A stretch of 11,770 nucleotides of DNA from NCBI GenBank assembly GCA_023091735.1, contig JALKBU010001380.1:1-11770 (forward strand). The letters run 5' to 3'. Source of the stretch: Trichomonas tenax. Its lineage: Eukaryota > Parabasalia > Trichomonadida > Trichomonadidae. Positions within the stretch are counted from its first letter, which is position 1; each line of letters opens with the position of its first letter. The notes beneath the pieces are model-generated. The model worked only from the letters and a program-made list of their open reading frames with translations, did not search any database and had not been told where the DNA came from. A program made the translations under genes and the position numbers. Positions 1-6,207 of this stretch are shown piece by piece.

Positions 1-439
1 TGTTTCGCTGAGAAATTGAGTGTCGGTTAATTTTAGAAATGTAAATTTCGGGATAAAATAGTTTACAATTGCAAATTTCGGGAATAGGGAAGAAATGCGT
101 TTGTAGTCCTTTCTCTGTGTCCACATATCAGAGCACAGTTTGTACATACAGTTTATGGCAAGTTATGGATAGTTTGAGTTTTATATAAAAATGGAACATT
201 TGATATTATAGTAAATCTGGCTAATATTACATGGATAAAGCCAACATATACTTTTTATAATGTTTCATATATCTTATATGGAATAATATTAAGATTGAGC
301 TATTTATATATAATTAGCATTACCATTTATGAGTTACAAACTGAATTCCCCAAAATTATACTCGTATTCTTTATCTTGTTTTAATGCGTTTATATTGAAG
401 TTAGACTTTTATGAGGAGAATAATTGGTATTGAGGTGTT
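1..439. other. Left-edge intergenic stretch, no gene seen
   Basis: I see no convincing reading frame on either strand in this AT-rich stretch. The only structure I can support is an 11-bp direct repeat, AAATTTCGGGA, at 43-53 and 73-83 (30-bp spacing). It may be the 5' or 3' flank of a gene lying left of the window, but nothing decides this. Confidence 0.5.
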
Positions 440-668
440 ATGGTGTGTTTTAAAGCAATAGATAATGGAAATGATTCTACTAACAATTTTACATGCATAA
501 GGAGCTGTAACTATGTGATAATTCATGATTTAATATGTTATTTTGGAAAAATATTGATATTTATGCGTTTTGAGCATCTATTACTGTGTGCCAATGATAT
601 ACGCACTCAGTTAATTATGTTTCCAAGTCACAATGTGCTGTGGGCCCACATTTGTTGGAGAAAGATGA

Positions 669-887
669 ATCACGAACATAACTTATTGTGTTGATCCTCT
701 TCTTGGTACTTGTGTCAATGAGCCATGCTTGAAGCGACATTTTCATATAGAAAAAGACTTAAGTAAAAAGTTTTTAAAATACTTGGAATTTGATTATGAT
801 TTGAAAGAGTTTTTAACATTACCTTCATTGAATACGTCTCATTTTAATCACTGCCATAGAATAATCAATGCTATTTATTATTTTTGA
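669..887 (+). pseudogene. Possible broken coding relic (72 open codons)
   Basis: The frame is open from just after a TGA at 666-668 to a TGA at 885-887. Its translation looks more like protein than the surrounding frames: it is charged and amphipathic in the second half, with stretches such as EKDLSKKFLKYLEFDYDLKE and FLTLPSL. There is no upstream ATG in frame, so this is at best a fragment. It lies on the same strand and upstream of two further fragments (1043-1129 and the ankyrin-like 1375-1515), so all may descend from one decayed gene. I do not recognise the family. Open frames of about 70 codons do occur by chance at this base composition, so the call is tentative. Confidence 0.3.
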
Positions 888-890
888 CTA

Positions 891-960
891 TCTGATATGT
901 AAAAAGTGAAATACGACATGTAAAAAATTGACAGATATGATACAATATGACATGTAAAAT
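891..960. repeat. Degenerate 21-bp-period repeat, cluster A
   Basis: Three copies of a 14-bp motif related to TATGACGTGTAAAA start at 891, 912 and 946. The spacing is 21 and then 34 bp. The same motif recurs in cluster B at 1185-1270 with the same 21-bp step. It lies in non-coding debris directly before a duplicated piece of the coiled-coil gene. Function is unknown; a decayed minisatellite is the simplest reading. Confidence 0.55.
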
Positions 961-961
961 A

Positions 962-1010
962 TTTTTGACTCATTTTATTCAATAACCTTCTTAAGATGGA
1001 AGTGTTTCGT
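962..1010 (-). pseudogene. Copied fragment of the coiled-coil gene at 4083-6098
   Basis: Bases 962-1000 match 5030-5068 at 37 of 39 positions, in the same orientation. The match weakens to 43 of 49 if extended to 1010/5078. In the intact gene this segment encodes residues about 344-356 (HLKKVIEENESK region) on the minus strand. In the copy the two differences change GAG GAA to GAA TAA, so the codon equivalent to Glu352 is a stop. A match of this length cannot be chance in 12 kb. It is either a relic of a paralogous gene or filler DNA copied in during break repair. I found no further homology on either side by eye. Confidence 0.8.
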
Positions 1011-1042
1011 GTCCCATTTTATACCAAAAATTTTCGGTATAG

Positions 1043-1129
1043 TTTGTCTTCTCCTATATCGCGAAATCACAACAATTAGTTGAAGTTTCTGAGCTTCTTG
1101 TTGGGATTTATGATTGTGCGCTATTATAG
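1043..1129 (+). pseudogene. Short coding-like fragment, possible relic
   Basis: Twenty-eight codons are open between a TAG at 1040-1042 and a TAG at 1127-1129. The translation (SYIAKSQQLVEVSELLVGIY in the middle) is amphipathic and protein-like. A different + frame just upstream is also open, which would fit a frameshifted gene. It lies between the 669-887 fragment and the ankyrin-like fragment on the same strand. Length alone is not significant, so confidence is low. Confidence 0.2.
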
Positions 1130-1184
1130 TTCAAATATTTACCGTTTTTGCTTAGAATTATAAATCAGTTAGTATTTTTAACAG

Positions 1185-1270
1185 TATGACGTGTTAAATA
1201 CATTTTATGACGTGTAAAACGTGTTTTGTGATGTGTAAAGTTAATTTTTTGACACATATCATGTCTAAAG
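1185..1270. repeat. Degenerate 21-bp-period repeat, cluster B
   Basis: Four copies of a TATGACGTGTAAAA-like motif start at 1185, 1206, 1227 and 1257 (spacing 21, 21 and 30 bp). The second copy is TATGACGTGTAAAAC; the others differ by one to four bases. It shares motif and period with cluster A at 891-960. The 30-bp gap carries an inserted TTTTTTGACACA stretch resembling the TTTTTGACT seen near cluster A. Confidence 0.6.
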
Positions 1271-1374
1271 TTAGGAAAATATTTTTATAAAAATGTTTAT
1301 GCTCGACATACATAGTATAGTATATCAAACCAATAGAAAGTGTATATTATGCGAGATAAAAATAATAAAAAAAA

Positions 1375-1515
1375 ATGTGTTTATTTTGGCGAGATACTTT
1401 ATGTGCATGTTCTGTTGGTCATGATGATATTGTGAATATTTTTGAATTGGCAATAAACTATTCAGAAGGGGCCGAAATAAGGAAAGAAGTGAGAAAAGTG
1501 ACGTTTTTTAGGTGA
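1375..1515 (+). pseudogene. Ankyrin-repeat-like gene fragment
   Basis: An open frame of 46 codons runs from an ATG at 1375 to a TGA at 1513. Residues 7-23 read DTLCACSVGHDDIVNIF, which fits the core of the ankyrin consensus (a TPLH-like start, then an Ala, then GH-DIV-LL). Ankyrin proteins are very numerous in trichomonads. Only about one repeat is recognisable, with no flanking repeats in frame, so this is read as a decayed fragment and not a functional small gene. It may join the fragments at 669-887 and 1043-1129 as one dead gene. The motif match is my own reading and rests on about 15 residues. Confidence 0.35.
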
Positions 1516-2055
1516 GAAATTATATTGTTGCATATTATATTTATATTCCATGGAACACATATTGTATTTATGAGACTTTTCAAAATTTGAAAAGCGGCCG
1601 AAAGATAAATATAGTTAGTATGTCATTATAAATATGTTAGGATTTTTGTAAACTTTACAATAATTTGACTCATAGAATATATTAATAGATAACTTTCGAA
1701 ATGGGTTTTTGATATTAGATATTGGATATGCACTAAATTGTTATTTTACGCCATTTATAAAAATTGTTTCCTAGCATTCAAATGTTGGTAATTAAATATT
1801 GTGGAATTCTGATTTATAACAACCATACAATATTATTTTTCTAATGATAAAATCATTGTATATTTTCAAAAAGCATAATATAAATATAATATACATAATA
1901 ATTGATATTATTTTTATAGTTGTTTTTGATTTTAGTTTGTCTTTCAAATTTTTCTTCTCAAATATTTTCTTTCTCTGTATTTCTTTTTAAAATAGATATA
2001 TATTATATAATAGTCATTATCGATTTTATGTTTTTTGACAATGTAAACAAGACAG
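1516..2055. other. Very AT-rich intergenic stretch, nothing identified
   Basis: No coding-like frame, RNA gene or strong repeat is visible. Long A/T runs dominate, especially at 1840-2010. A 10-bp palindrome TTCCATGGAA near 1547 is short enough to be chance. Confidence 0.5.
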
Positions 2056-2123
2056 AAAATTGAAATTTGTGACACATTTTGAAAAGTTTACAAAATGTGA
2101 CTTTTCTAAAATGGTTCAATTTT
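2056..2123. repeat. Nested inverted repeats
   Basis: An outer pair, AAAATTGAA (2056-2064) and TTCAATTTT (2115-2123), encloses an inner pair, CACATTTTG (2073-2081) and CAAAATGTG (2091-2099). Both are perfect 9-bp complements. Each alone would be unremarkable in AT-rich DNA, but the nesting and the hairpin run that follows make the pair worth recording. Confidence 0.5.
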
Positions 2124-2271
2124 GTATCAAGAATGGACATATTCGCCAAAAGTACCTTTCGCGATGTCACTTTTGTTGAATTTTTCAAATATTTAATATT
2201 AACACAAAACATTAAATTATATAAGGAATAAGTCATGCCTACGTGTAGTATGTTGCTTTATAGCCGTCAAA

Positions 2272-2287
2272 AGACATTCGAATGTCT
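2272..2287. repeat. Perfect 16-bp palindrome
   Basis: AGACATTCGAATGTCT is its own reverse complement with no loop. It is the first clearly non-random inverted repeat of the hairpin-rich stretch that continues to 2948. A binding site for a dimeric protein is an alternative to a hairpin. Confidence 0.6.
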
Positions 2288-2315
2288 ACTCAAATCTATT
2301 CATTTTGATCTATTA

Positions 2316-2367
2316 TTTTAGTCCATCTCTTCCTACACATTAATCCATTGGAAGAAATGGATTAGAA
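2316..2367. repeat. Imperfect 18-bp inverted repeat with alternative 9-bp hairpin
   Basis: The arms 2316-2333 and 2350-2367 are complementary at 15 of 18 positions, with a 16-nt loop. The loop and right arm can instead form a tighter perfect hairpin, TAATCCATT (2341-2349) with AATGGATTA (2356-2364), around a 6-nt loop. Two mutually exclusive foldings in one segment is unusual. Confidence 0.55.
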
Positions 2368-2489
2368 AAGCTTCATGTTAAAGAATATTTGATATTGAAA
2401 TATAGTTGCACGCAATACTTCATTCACTAAAGTAGCTGCTTGATATATCTAGACCCTGGATGTAAATGTCAAAGTTACCAAGTTCAAAA

Positions 2490-2523
2490 GTCGAGTTTTG
2501 ATTCAAAAAAAGCAAAACGCGAC
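2490..2523. repeat. 11-bp inverted repeat, one mismatch
   Basis: GTCGAGTTTTG (2490-2500) and CAAAACGCGAC (2513-2523) are complementary except for one position, around a 12-nt A-rich loop. Its last three bases are also the first three of the next, larger hairpin. Confidence 0.55.
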
Positions 2524-2604
2524 AAAAATGAACAGTTTCTAGCATAAATCCTCTAGGATAACGAATTCCTAGATGGCTTCTGCTAGAAACTGTTCATTTT
2601 TGTC
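2521..2604. repeat. Perfect 24-bp inverted repeat (long hairpin)
   Basis: The left arm at 2521-2544 and the right arm at 2581-2604 are exact reverse complements over 24 bp (core GAACAGTTTCTAGCA). The 36-nt loop contains a further inner pair, CTAGGA (2553-2558) with TCCTAG (2567-2572). No reading frame explains it. It has no visible target-site duplication and no similarity to the neighbouring hairpins, which argues against simple copies of one small inverted-repeat element. Confidence 0.9.
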
Positions 2605-2613
2605 AAAATTTAC

Positions 2614-2632
2614 AAATCTGATTATTAGATTT
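2614..2632. repeat. Short near-palindrome
   Basis: AAATCT (2614-2619) pairs with AGATTT (2627-2632), and the 7-nt centre is itself nearly palindromic. It is weak on its own and is listed because it fills the gap between two strong hairpins. Confidence 0.35.
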
Positions 2633-2648
2633 CATAAATATTACATGC

Positions 2649-2707
2649 TGTCTAATAACATGGCAGGCATATACCAATAGACTATCTGCCTGTCATGTTA
2701 TTAGACA
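2649..2707. repeat. 21-bp inverted repeat, one mismatch (hairpin)
   Basis: The left arm at 2649-2669 (TGTCTAATAACATGGCAGGCA, last base omitted in the core: TGTCTAATAACATGGCAGG) pairs with the right arm at 2687-2707 at 20 of 21 positions around a 17-nt loop. The single difference would be a G-U pair if the minus strand is transcribed, and an A-C mismatch otherwise or the reverse, depending on the strand. The sequence is unrelated to the 24-bp repeat just upstream. Confidence 0.85.
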
Positions 2708-2754
2708 ACAAAAGTACGTAGTGCTGATCGATGAATGAGATGTTTGCATCAGTC

Positions 2755-2827
2755 GCATTTTCTATTACTCTTGAAGGTTTCTGTGGCATGGGATGTCATA
2801 GAAACCTCAGAAAGTAGCAGAAAATAT
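2755..2827. repeat. Long imperfect inverted repeat
   Basis: The left arm at 2755-2789 and the right arm at 2793-2827 are complementary at roughly 24 of 35 positions. The best-paired parts are ATTTTCT/AGAAAAT at the outer end and AGGTTTCT/AGAAACCT near the apex. The loop is only three bases (GGG at 2790-2792). Several mismatches are transitions, as expected of a decaying or wobble-paired stem. Confidence 0.65.
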
Positions 2828-2872
2828 ATGTTTCAATTGCAGACTCAAATTAATGAGTATGAGCGAATTTCG

Positions 2873-2948
2873 AAGACATCGACGGCCTAAAGATGACTAG
2901 CTAAGCAGAGTAGCTCCGAATTGTCCATTTTTTGGCCGTTGATATCTT
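2873..2948. repeat. Imperfect 23-bp inverted repeat
   Basis: The arms at 2873-2895 and 2926-2948 are complementary at 19 of 23 positions, with a perfect core ACGGCC/GGCCGT. The 30-nt loop holds a small AGCTA...TAGCT pair. The right arm ends two bases from the stop codon of the minus-strand relic at 2951-3160, so it would lie in that relic's 3' flank. Confidence 0.6.
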
Positions 2949-2950
2949 GA

Positions 2951-3160
2951 TTACGGTGAAATTGCAAGCGAATCGATGAATTCATGTGCGCTCTCCACTA
3001 GCTTTTCATTGACTGAACGGATATATGCACTGGCATTTTGTATTGATACTTGAGTTCCAGTAATTTCTTGACCAAATACCTCCGCTTTATTTTCAAAATC
3101 ATTTTCATCGTGCAGAGTATCATAGACGCTATATTTATGATATTTAAAGGATTTTAAAAT
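2951..3160 (-). pseudogene. Open-frame relic of an unknown protein C-terminus
   Basis: Sixty-nine codons are open from just after a TGA (3161-3163) to a TAA at 2951-2953, with no ATG in the frame. The last 45 codons read like a real amphipathic protein end, for example EVFGQEITGTQVSIQNAS and then VNEKLVESAHEFIDSLAIS, and use GC-richer codons than the flanks. No frame upstream (3164-3450) continues it convincingly. I do not recognise the family; it could be the tail of a helical or coiled-coil protein. It is most likely the surviving 3' end of a lost gene. A short exon is less likely, because no trichomonad-type splice site is evident. Confidence 0.35.
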
Positions 3161-3163
3161 TCA

Positions 3164-3453
3164 GAGCTCCTACCGCATAATCAAAACTGAAAATTACAGA
3201 ATATTGAATAGAACGTTATGTAATATCTGATATATCATGAAAACTTCATCTGAATTATTTCAGAACATGCCACAAAACATTTGGCTAACGACCACTTAAA
3301 ATGTTGTTTGTTAGTCTCTCAACTCTCTATTTACACCAATGAAATCGCAAAATAACTTTTCAACTAAAAATTATCGTCATCCATAGCCCAACAATTTTTT
3401 CAGATAATTCGCAATATTTTCTGAGAGTTTGGATTTATTAGTTTTCGAAAGTG
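3164..3453. promoter_or_regulatory. Upstream region of the Myb-like gene, no defined motif
   Basis: There is no coding signal on either strand. It must hold the promoter of the + gene starting at 3454, but I see no clear initiator of the trichomonad type within about 40 bp of the ATG. A T-rich run (TTTTTTCAG near 3396-3404) is the only notable element and could be chance. Confidence 0.3.
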
Positions 3454-3993
3454 ATGACTGAGCAATCGATTTCTCCACAGAACAAAAAGTTCAGGAAAGC
3501 CAAGTTCTCGAAAGCTGAAGATCTACTTCTAAAGGAGCTTGTAATGGCCAATGGTACCAACAATTGGGCATTCATTGCTTCGAGGTTTTCTAATCGCAAC
3601 GTTAGGCAGGTTAAAGAACGGTGGGAGTACTACCTTAGCCCTGACGTTAATAACGGTCCTTGGACTCGTGAAGAAGATAAACTTCTTATTGAAAAATACA
3701 ACGAACTTGGAACGAAATGGACTGTAATATCTCATTTCTTCCATGGGAGAACTAATACTTGTTGCAAGAATAGATTCCTAGCGATGAAACGTCAGAGTGA
3801 AAAAGAAAATTCTAATTCACATTCTTCTAACTCTGATGTTTCTAGTCCTGTTTCAGATCCTGTTCCACCTTCTCAGGTGGAGCTTAAAGTACCTGAAGAG
3901 GTATCTTTTGCTGATCTTATTTTTGATGATCACTTGTCGAATGAAATTTTATCAATTGATTCGGTATTTAATGCTGATTTCTGTCTTTGGTAA
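3454..3993 (+). CDS. R2R3 Myb-like DNA-binding protein
   Basis: This is a probable sequence-specific transcription regulator acting in the nucleus, 179 residues long. The first Myb repeat spans residues about 14-62 (aromatic positions F17, W38, W57) and the second about 68-112 (W70, W89, F108). The second repeat has a typical recognition-helix sequence, RTNTCCKNRF. After it comes a Ser/Asn-rich linker (about 119-142) and an acidic, hydrophobic tail, a common activator-like layout. The start is the ATG at 3454; the preceding GTG would not serve in a eukaryote. It runs convergently toward the coiled-coil gene, with 89 bp between stop codons. Small proteins with exactly two Myb repeats are a large family in trichomonads, where a few regulate adhesin genes. 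The target here cannot be told from sequence. Confidence 0.93.
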   Translation: MTEQSISPQNKKFRKAKFSKAEDLLLKELVMANGTNNWAFIASRFSNRNVRQVKERWEYYLSPDVNNGPWTREEDKLLIEKYNELGTKWTVISHFFHGRTNTCCKNRFLAMKRQSEKENSNSHSSNSDVSSPVSDPVPPSQVELKVPEEVSFADLIFDDHLSNEILSIDSVFNADFCLW

Positions 3994-4082
3994 GAACTAA
4001 AGGCTCTATCCTATAACAAAATTACTTTTTTAATAATTAACTTTACAAACAAAATTCTCATGAAATGGGGGTCAAAAATCTT

Positions 4083-6098
4083 CTAAGAATTCTTACTATT
4101 TTCGTTCTTATTTGTTTCCATGGGTTCACGCTTTTCCTTTTCCATCAGACACAACTCATTCTTCTGCTTTGTGACTCTGTTTGATAACTTTTGGTTATGT
4201 TTAACAACAACAATACCCTGTCTCACTGCATCCTTGCAAGCATCATTTATGACTTTATTTTCGCGTTCAAGCGCAAGAATTTCTTTATCCTTGGCAACAC
4301 TGCATTTCTCATATGAGATTACTTTAGCAGTGAGAAGCTCGATCTGGGATCTCAAGTAGTCATTCTCCTTCTGATATCGATTTCTTGAAACAACTTCGGA
4401 AATTGCCTTTTGTTCGGATTCAGCTTTGGATTGCTTTACTTCTTCGATCGCTTTTGATAAGGACGCGATTTTATTCTTTAATGTTTGAATTTCAGATTGT
4501 GAATCTTCATAATCTTTGGTAAGTTGAACAACATCTATATATTTCATGCCATTGAGCTGCTGGTTGAGGTCGTCCCGAACTTCGTCATATTGTGCAAGCT
4601 TCGATAAGAGCTCATCTTTCTCTTTAGATAATTGAATAATAGCCTTCTCTGCATCATCGATACCTGATAGAGTACTTCTAACCAGCTCTTTAAGTTGATT
4701 ATTCTCATCAATGACCTGCTTTTTATCATCGGCTACTTTTCCAATGTAATTTTTGATCAAATTGTATGACGTGGTATGGTACATTGAAGAATCAAGCCAC
4801 CACCAGTTCCTTTGATCGCTTACATAATATTGGTCTGTGCCCAATAATAAATTCCATCTTTTCAGAAGAATTGCCGTATTAATGAGAGATTTTAGGGTTG
4901 TTTTAGGGCGCCCAAGTTCCTCTTGCAAAGATTCGAATTGCTTGGACAGTGCTGAAAATGCTTGCTCTAAAGAATGAGTAACAGACCTGATTTGAGTGTA
5001 TGATTTAACTTGATTTATGAGACGCTCGTTTTTTGACTCATTTTCCTCAATAACCTTCTTAAGATGGATATTTTTCATTCTTTCTGATTCAATATCTCTA
5101 CTCATATCATTGATTGTATCTTGATTTTGACGAATGACATCAGCAGCTTTCTTCAGGCGATGTGTAGCAACATTGATATCGTTCTGTAGTTGCTTATTCT
5201 CTTCGAGAGTTTGACTAATCGCAATAATACAGTCATCAACTGTCTTAGATGAGGGAAGAAGCGCAGCAATCTTTTGGATTCCATTTTGATGTAAAGCAAC
5301 TTCCTCCTGCAATTCCTTTATCTCTTTGCTTTGATTTTTCATGGTTTCTTCAGATTTTGAAAATTGCTTTTGAAGATTTGAAAGTTTTTCATTTGTCGAA
5401 TTAATTTGTCGAGTTTTGCTTTCAATTTCGGTTTTTGAAGAAGTGAGTTCTTGAGTTAACTCATTGAGTGATTTTGCTTGAGTTTGAATTTGAGATTCAA
5501 GTTCAGCTTTAATCTTTTTCAACTTTCTAGATTCTTCAATCTTAGCTTGCAATGCACTTGCACTATTTGAAGACTCATCTGAAATATCTTTAATAATTGA
5601 CTTTAATTCGTTAATCTGCTGATCTTTCATTGCAATTTTGCTTGAGTAAGTATCTTTCGCTTTATTTTTTTGATTCTGAATTTCGGAAATTGAAAATTCG
5701 CGCTCAGTATGAATTGTATCTTTTAATCGTTCATTATCTTGTAAAAGCTCGCCATTTTTCTCTTCAAGTATGTGTATTCGCTCTTGCAACTCGGCTATTT
5801 GTTGTTCATACATTTGTTTTTCTATTTCTTTTTGGTTTAATGTATCGTTGAGATTTTGTTGGATAGAGTTTCGTTCTTTTTCCAATTTTTCGATTATTGA
5901 TTTCAGATTTTCGTTTTGAGTTTTCAATGAATATAAATCTTGATTTTCCTTGAGAAGTTGGCCAAATTTGATTTGCATTTTATCGATTAAAGCTTCCTTA
6001 GATATTGAACTGTCTTCAAAGGATGAAGATGATCCAATATTACTCGAGTATGAGTTTCTCCCTGTGGTAACTGTTTTTCGATCTAAAATAGATGACAT
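4083..6098 (-). CDS. Long coiled-coil protein, function unknown
   Basis: The protein has 671 residues. The first 35 are Ser/Thr/Asn-rich and probably disordered. Heptad-like, Glu/Lys/Gln-rich helix follows from about 36 to 395 and again from about 455 to 655, ending in a short charged tail. Between them, residues about 396-452 break the coil with a compact hydrophobic patch containing LINTAILLKRWNLLLGT and NWWWLD, which may be a folded domain or binding site. There is no signal peptide or membrane segment, so a cytoskeletal, Golgi-tether-like or centrosomal scaffold is plausible but not shown. It diverges from Nop16 with 109 bp between start codons. A 39-bp piece of it (residues about 344-356) is duplicated at 962-1000. 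Similar proteins are often named after myosin or viral inclusion proteins only because of coiled-coil similarity. Confidence 0.85.
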   Translation of the reverse strand: MSSILDRKTVTTGRNSYSSNIGSSSSFEDSSISKEALIDKMQIKFGQLLKENQDLYSLKTQNENLKSIIEKLEKERNSIQQNLNDTLNQKEIEKQMYEQQIAELQERIHILEEKNGELLQDNERLKDTIHTEREFSISEIQNQKNKAKDTYSSKIAMKDQQINELKSIIKDISDESSNSASALQAKIEESRKLKKIKAELESQIQTQAKSLNELTQELTSSKTEIESKTRQINSTNEKLSNLQKQFSKSEETMKNQSKEIKELQEEVALHQNGIQKIAALLPSSKTVDDCIIAISQTLEENKQLQNDINVATHRLKKAADVIRQNQDTINDMSRDIESERMKNIHLKKVIEENESKNERLINQVKSYTQIRSVTHSLEQAFSALSKQFESLQEELGRPKTTLKSLINTAILLKRWNLLLGTDQYYVSDQRNWWWLDSSMYHTTSYNLIKNYIGKVADDKKQVIDENNQLKELVRSTLSGIDDAEKAIIQLSKEKDELLSKLAQYDEVRDDLNQQLNGMKYIDVVQLTKDYEDSQSEIQTLKNKIASLSKAIEEVKQSKAESEQKAISEVVSRNRYQKENDYLRSQIELLTAKVISYEKCSVAKDKEILALERENKVINDACKDAVRQGIVVVKHNQKLSNRVTKQKNELCLMEKEKREPMETNKNENSKNS

Positions 6099-6207
6099 TC
6101 AAATATTGCAGTGTACGTTTAAAAATTGTTTTGTTTACATGACAGAAAATGTTTTACTTGACAAAAATATTTCATTTGGGGAGACACTTTTTATTAAAAA
6201 CAATAAA
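6099..6207. promoter_or_regulatory. Shared divergent promoter region
   Basis: These 109 bp separate the start codons of the coiled-coil gene (-) and Nop16 (+), so both core promoters must lie here or inside the genes. TCATTT at 6172-6177 fits the trichomonad initiator pattern (TCA, pyrimidine, T/A), 36 bp upstream of the Nop16 ATG, which is somewhat farther than usual. I see no equally good match on the minus strand for the coiled-coil gene. Confidence 0.45.

Noticed and set aside
440..694. 84-codon + strand ORF
   Set aside because: Rich in Cys, Ile, His and Phe with no domain-like pattern; the length is expected by chance at this base composition, and it ends inside the frame of a more protein-like fragment.
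2003..2236. 77-codon minus strand ORF
   Set aside because: It translates the nested inverted repeats at 2056-2123 and AT-rich DNA; both strands look equally open there and no motif is visible.
2490..2948. CRISPR-like array
   Set aside because: The stems differ from each other, there are no constant direct repeats with spacers, and the setting is eukaryotic.
3280..3360. Intron-like ACTAACAAACAAC on the minus strand, similar to the trichomonad 3' splice motif
   Set aside because: It lacks the adjoining AG and no GTAYGT donor with coding sequence on both sides is present.
3451..3453. GTG as start of the Myb-like gene
   Set aside because: Adjacent to a good ATG at 3454; non-ATG starts are not expected in a eukaryotic nuclear gene.
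3797..4000. Hydrophobic + strand ORF overlapping the end of the Myb-like gene
   Set aside because: Alternative-frame shadow of the Myb protein's C-terminal region.
5950..6207. N-terminal extension of Nop16 upstream of 6208
   Set aside because: It would begin at TTG and is antisense to the coiled-coil gene; the family's conserved N-terminus begins at the ATG at 6208.
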